From Neckera pumila (taxonomy: Eukaryota > Streptophyta > Bryopsida > Hypnales > Neckeraceae), in the NCBI GenBank assembly GCA_963969595.1, contig OZ018414.1, positions 24,535,660 through 24,599,659 of the forward strand: a DNA stretch of 64,000 bases, read 5' to 3'. Below are positions 59,320 to 64,000 of this stretch, one piece after another. Position 1 is the stretch's first letter. Each line of letters begins with the position of its first letter. A program made the translations under genes and the position numbers. Under the pieces are notes generated by a model that ran no database searches, had not been told where the DNA came from, and worked only from the letters and a program-made list of their open reading frames with translations.

Positions 59320-62300
59320 GGTTGGAATGTCCAGTTGGCAAATCTCACTTGACAAATGGACAGCTGGTGGGCTCTCCACATCAGATGAGCCCGCCCAAAA
59401 GAAAGTCGCCCATTTGCGACCCCCTTTGAGTTAAACTTAGTTTAGTGCAATTTCTTGTGTCAAAAAAAAACAAAAAACAAAACTTAGTTTAAGCCCCAAT
59501 TTGCAAAGTCCCGGAAAGAGCATCCTTTGATTAGCAAGGACCATTCGAGCACTGCAGCTGGTGTTTGGATTTAGGGCGAAAATGGGCGGGCTAATTGCGG
59601 ACCCTGCACTCCTGCAGAGCTAAAGGGGCCCATCGGCGTCGTCGTTCCCACCAAGAGTCCAGGACGTGCAAAAAACGTGAGAATAGGGAGACCGGCTCTC
59701 CTGGTTTGAGAATAGAGAGTCTCTACAGTACTGTAATTGAGTAATCTTCGTCTGCTTGCTCGCTCGCTCCATTTTACGGATGAATGCACTCGGCTATGGA
59801 ACTCCCGGAACTACAGTACTGTAATTGAGTAATCTTCGTCTGCTTGCTCGCTCGCTCCATTTTACGGATGAATGCACTCGGCTATGGAACTCCCGGAACT
59901 ACAGTACTGCCATGGCGCACCAGGCATGAAATCCTTATGCTCGTGTCAAACAAAAAACCAAGAAATCCAGAAGTTCATGCAGATCGTTTGCATTCGGTGG
60001 ATAAGTGCATTCAACATTTGCGGTTCATGCGCGGATGCAGTGAAAATGGTTGCCGCATCGCTATCATCTCTTCGCGAAATTTCCGGTTAGGTTAAAATTA
60101 GGATAGCGGCGCTCGGAACACTGTTGGAAACTCCAAGCATTGAAGAGGAGACACGCAGAGATTTGACACTTCAGTTAGTTTGTAATGAATTAGTACATGT
60201 AGGCGAGAGTGTGAGACTGCGGCGATTCGATAAGCATCGGGCATTGTTATGCTGAAGTCTTTTCTGACAAAACAGAGCTCTTCAAAATTCAAAACGTATG
60301 AGAAATGTCCCTGGGGAACGAGCACCGGGAATTACTGGATTGCAGATTCATTGATTGCAAGCAGAAGATTAATTTATTGGACTCGACACTGTGCTGCACG
60401 ACGAAAACTGAGTTAGTACCTGCAGCTAGTACGTACATCATAGGCTTTGTAACCATAGCACATTGGCTACAAAACCGTGTGCTAGAATTCAACTGGTGTT
60501 TACTCCCTCAAGTGGTGACACGAAAGCCAAGGAGAGACGAACCTGGACAGGAAAGAAATGGAAGTACGGAGAACGTCCTTCTTACAGACAAAGATCGGAA
60601 GGGACAACTTGATTGATGAGAGCTAGAAATTGAACCTCGGCCCTTGGATTTCAGTTGCCTTGCAATTACGAGAGACTGATGAGATATTTAGTGCTCACTG
60701 GAGCATATGCCAGATTACCAGTAGACAGTACTTATGGCAGCGGCCGGAATATGCTCCATAGCTATCGAATAGGTCTTCGTCAACATCGAAAACTATCCAT
60801 TGCTGTAGCTGCAAGTGAATTTTTACCATAGACCAAACTGAACGCCGAGGTTGTGCCTTGTCCGGTTGTCCTTGCATGCTCAGATTTCCGTTTTTATTCA
60901 AGTCCATGAAGCACGCACCTCCGGAAAAGGATGATGCACTGCGGAAAAGCAACACTCTGTCTTTTAACTAATTCTGCGGCGTGCGTATCGGAATCGCTCT
61001 GACACCGGCATTGACTATGGCAGCATTGAAGTGGAAAGTGCGCTAGGAGGAGGCAAGTAGACCAAGTAGGCAACGAAGCGCTATGGCGGCCACTCACGGA
61101 CACAATGAGAGTTTAATTAGTTATGACGAGAATGATTCCGAATGCTGTGGAGTGTGGAAATGGAAGTCAAACCAGGTCGGGCGGTTCCATGCGCATCTCG
61201 TGAATTCGTGATTATCATTCCGCCGGGCATGGCGGAATTAGATCGACCCCGGGAATGGTGAACTTCGTCATCAGATTCGATTGTTCGATGGATTGAATTC
61301 TAATCTGAAATATGATTCTGCTGGATCATCTGCTCGAGTGTTCTACTACTTGTCTTTTGTCTCTCTTCTGAAATCGGGAACTGAGGGACGAGGAGAATAT
61401 TGACGTCGGGGAGGGAGAAGGATGTTCGAGACGATTTAGCAGGGCGATCTTCTAGAGAGAAGGATTTTTGAGAAGCACTTGCTGCAAAGTTGTTTCTGAT
61501 GAAGTTTATAGAATATTGAGTGAGCGGAGTTCGTTAGAACAGGCTCCGAAAGGGGAAAACACGGTGCATTGTGACGTCGTAATGAACTTGGAGCTAGGTT
61601 GATGCATTGGATATCTTGTGGGCGGGAGGTTTGCTCGGTAACTTTGCGTGACGGTTTTGGTGGTGAGAATGCGATCTTCAGAGGTTACTCATAAGCGCGA
61701 CGACAATACTTATTTCATTCTTCAAATATCCAGCACTCCGAGAATATCTGGAGAGGTGACTTCAGCAGTTCTCGCTCGGGGGAAGGTCTCTGACCTGCAG
61801 GCTGTGCTGTGCTCCTTGGATTTAGAGGACAATACTTGTGCAGATGCGGGACATAGTGGAGAGTTCGTGCACTATCACGTACTTTTGTTGCGGTTAGAGC
61901 TTTCAACATCTTGGCTGTCATTCCATCAGCTGCTGTTCGTGACAATGTCTACAACTTACACACACTGTGCGCTGGAAACGAGAAGTGCCTTTCGTCTGTA
62001 AGTCTAAGCCTTCTGCATATTGATGATTCTTTTAATCGGAGCAGGGTGATCGCCCTTTTCATATATCTAAGATTTCCACAGTGAAGGAATCGTGACATCT
62101 TCTCTAAATCTTAAATGGTTTCTTACTTCGTGAATTTCTCTTTCGGCAACTTTAACCATGACAAGAAAGTGTAGACGTAACACTTTATGAAGTCCTATTC
62201 CGAGGTTTGTAACTCAGCAGCTACCGAATGTTTTAAAGGGACTGTAAGTGTCTGCATTCTTTAGAATGCTCAGTGTCCTAGTGCAGAGAAGCAATCTCTT

Positions 62301-63432
62301 ATGAAATTCTTCAGTGCCCATCTGACTGGATGTTTTCAGAACAAAATTACCGGAGCCATACAATCTGATTTGAAAGTATCTCGGACGAATCTCATGGAAC
62401 AACAAGCTTGCGGCCAGTAAGTCGATGCGGGTAACTAACGAGCGTCTGGCATCAGAGATCAGCGGATTTGATCAAATCAGGAACTGTATTTACTTGAAGG
62501 GATTATTTCCTGTCGACAGAGCTCTCAGCATGTGAGTACCAGCATTCTGTGCGACTACTCGGAACACTCCGTTCGGACTACTCCGAACACTTGGAAAACA
62601 GCTTTACATTCTTGCACAAGGAAATCACTATTTAAATTTGACAGTACAACTGGGGTTCAGGGAATCTACTAGCTTAAGTGAAATTCGATTAGAGACCTTG
62701 CACTCGTCGGACTTATGGTCGTATATGGTCGTCCTATAGTCGAGCACAGCAATTGATGGTATACGGTCGTCACTCTCTCATGAGACTGATCTGAGAATCG
62801 CAAGTCGATCGATTGAATTGATACCAAAGTAGGCTGGTTCTTGCCGGGATGATATTTTAATTGATGTGCGGCGCTGAGCGCTGAAGTTGAGGAGGAAGAT
62901 ATTGATCGTTGCAATTAGTTGCAACCCTCGTTCTCATCCTTGTGCTATTCTAGTCTTGAAGTACGAAGTCGCAAGCGAAGCTGTTCGAATGACCCTTCTA
63001 TCCGGAGCAACTTTTCTATTTCATGCTGGCATCATAAAGCTTGGGCTTTGTGTTAGTGTCATGGGAACAGGTAAGCCAGCAACACTGTTTTCCTTTTCAT
63101 TCAGGGCTCAATCAAATTGTACACCTTTCAGTAATCATGATATTCGATTCCGTAGTTCTCGATTGCCTTACACTATATTTTCTGTGTCGAGAATGTGGAG
63201 GCTTCTTTACGACTTTATGTAGGTAAAAAGCTCTCAGCATTGAAGCACCGAACTCTACTTGTGTGCTCACATGTGGCTATTGTCTTGTGGGTTGCAATTA
63301 CCCATGCATTGGCAGGATTCCAACTTGCCGTCGGGAATGCGTAAAGACGAACAATTACGCATGGTTCAGTTTTTGTTGGGACGATGATAGTGCCACAAGC
63401 ATGGATGGAAAAGCAATAGGGCACTGACAGAC
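59320..63432. other. GC-richer region upstream of the terminal gene
   Basis: About 4 kb of balanced composition with many short open frames on both strands (for example 60305-60616, 61648-62001 and 62887-63222), none with a domain I recognise. The last part plausibly contains the promoter and a long, possibly intron-containing leader of the gene starting at 63433. It also contains an 88-bp tandem duplication. Confidence 0.4.
59724..59899 (+). repeat. Perfect 88-bp tandem duplication
   Basis: 59724-59811 and 59812-59899 appear identical (TACAGTACTGTAATTGAGTA through CGGCTATGGAACTCCCGGAA). The first bases of a third unit follow at 59900. Confidence 0.92.
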
Positions 63433-64000
63433 ATGGACCGAGCAAAGAAGAATTATCTGCACGAAGAACTGGCCCGCAAATTCAGCCGAGCTAATAGTTC
63501 AAAAATGGGACGTTTTATTCCTAGTAACAGGAAAACGCATCGAGGGAACATGAAGACCTTAGATGGCCAAGGAGTTGAGACCCATGCTCACGAACCTGGA
63601 CTACGTCAGCTGAATCTCAAACCCAGTTTGATGGGAGTCCAAATTTATGACGATAGCGAGCATTTCTTCAGTAGACAATCCTCAACGGCGTCTATAGTTT
63701 TGGAGAAGTTTCGATCAGGGGTGGACATGCCGTATTTCAGCGGAAGAGAGCAAGAAGATGAACTTCAGACGAATCGTGGACGATCCATTTTTGGCTTATA
63801 TGATGCAGGGAAGAGAGCACAGAGCGGCACGCATTTGGGTGATTCAAACAGGAGTAGGCTTGGCAGGCGTCCTCCAACAACCTCTTTTGAGGAAGCCAGA
63901 GCTGCTAGTGGAGTGCTCTACCCGCCATCCCCACAAGCTGGAGACAATGCCAGCAGTAGCATTCTCAATGCTGTGCATTTCACGTTTGCCAATGCCAGTG
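63433..64000 (+). CDS. Unrecognised protein, N-terminal part, runs off the window
   Basis: An open frame of 189 codons continues past the window end with no stop. The ATG at 63433 is the first in frame after a TAG at 63388. The product is hydrophilic, basic at the start (MDRAKKNYLHEELARKFSRA) and rich in Ser, Arg and Gly. There is no obvious signal peptide or membrane segment before a short NAVHFTFANAS at the edge. Composition and length make chance unlikely, but I do not recognise a family. The visible part could be a disordered N-terminal extension of a larger protein. Confidence 0.55.
   Translation, partial: MDRAKKNYLHEELARKFSRANSSKMGRFIPSNRKTHRGNMKTLDGQGVETHAHEPGLRQLNLKPSLMGVQIYDDSEHFFSRQSSTASIVLEKFRSGVDMPYFSGREQEDELQTNRGRSIFGLYDAGKRAQSGTHLGDSNRSRLGRRPPTTSFEEARAASGVLYPPSPQAGDNASSSILNAVHFTFANAS

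Noticed and set aside
61648..62001. 117-codon plus-strand frame, with others between 60 and 63.4 kb
   Set aside because: No recognised domain or consistent exon structure. They may be leader or intron sequence of the terminal gene, so they are not called as genes.

Overview
The window looks like nuclear DNA from a seed-free land plant such as a moss, liverwort, lycophyte or fern. It is AT-rich and gene-poor, with compact islands of higher GC. The genes have short GT-AG introns, and the families seen are land-plant ones: a very-long-chain 3-ketoacyl-CoA synthase, a plant TSO1-type CXC protein and two chloroplast-targeted proteins. A WDR92-type dynein-assembly WD40 gene points to a lineage with flagellated sperm. 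The exact species cannot be fixed from the sequence.

Layout: 1-10.6 kb is AT-rich sea with one apparently intronless WDR92/DNAAF10 gene (6032-7132,+). 11.1-12.8 kb holds a seven-exon gene for a chloroplast ATP-synthase-subunit-I-like membrane protein (+). It converges on a 3-ketoacyl-CoA synthase (13.9-15.7 kb,-) that carries one frameshift and one in-frame stop. 16.8-33.6 kb is a nest of non-autonomous DNA transposons, hairpins and a 23-bp minisatellite. 34.1-35.3 kb is a two-exon gene for a plastid-targeted cysteine-motif protein (+). 38.1-41.1 kb is an eight-exon TSO1/LIN54-type CXC gene (+). 42.2-47.4 kb is again transposon-derived. 48.0-50.3 kb is an eight-exon DDRGK1/UFBP1 gene (-). 50.5-59.3 kb is repeat-rich, and 63.4 kb to the end is the first part of an unrecognised open gene (+).

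The genes do not form a pathway. They are ordinary housekeeping or developmental genes scattered in repeats. Exon structures given here were derived by hand from splice signals, reading-frame continuity and family similarity. Every phase closes for the ATP-synthase-I-like, CXC and DDRGK1 genes.

The most striking content is mobile DNA. Several distinct element families all begin TTAACCCCTAAA or a close variant and end in its reverse complement. One sits inside another repeat whose uninterrupted relative, elsewhere in the window, has a single TTAA at the same point. TTAA is therefore the target duplication, the hallmark of piggyBac-type transposition. The set includes a 0.75-kb near-perfect foldback able to form a hairpin of about 365 bp. 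A second large family has AAGGTAG termini. Stowaway-like and Emigrant/pogo-like MITEs (miniature inverted-repeat elements) are also present. No transposase, reverse transcriptase, tRNA, rRNA or CRISPR array was recognised.
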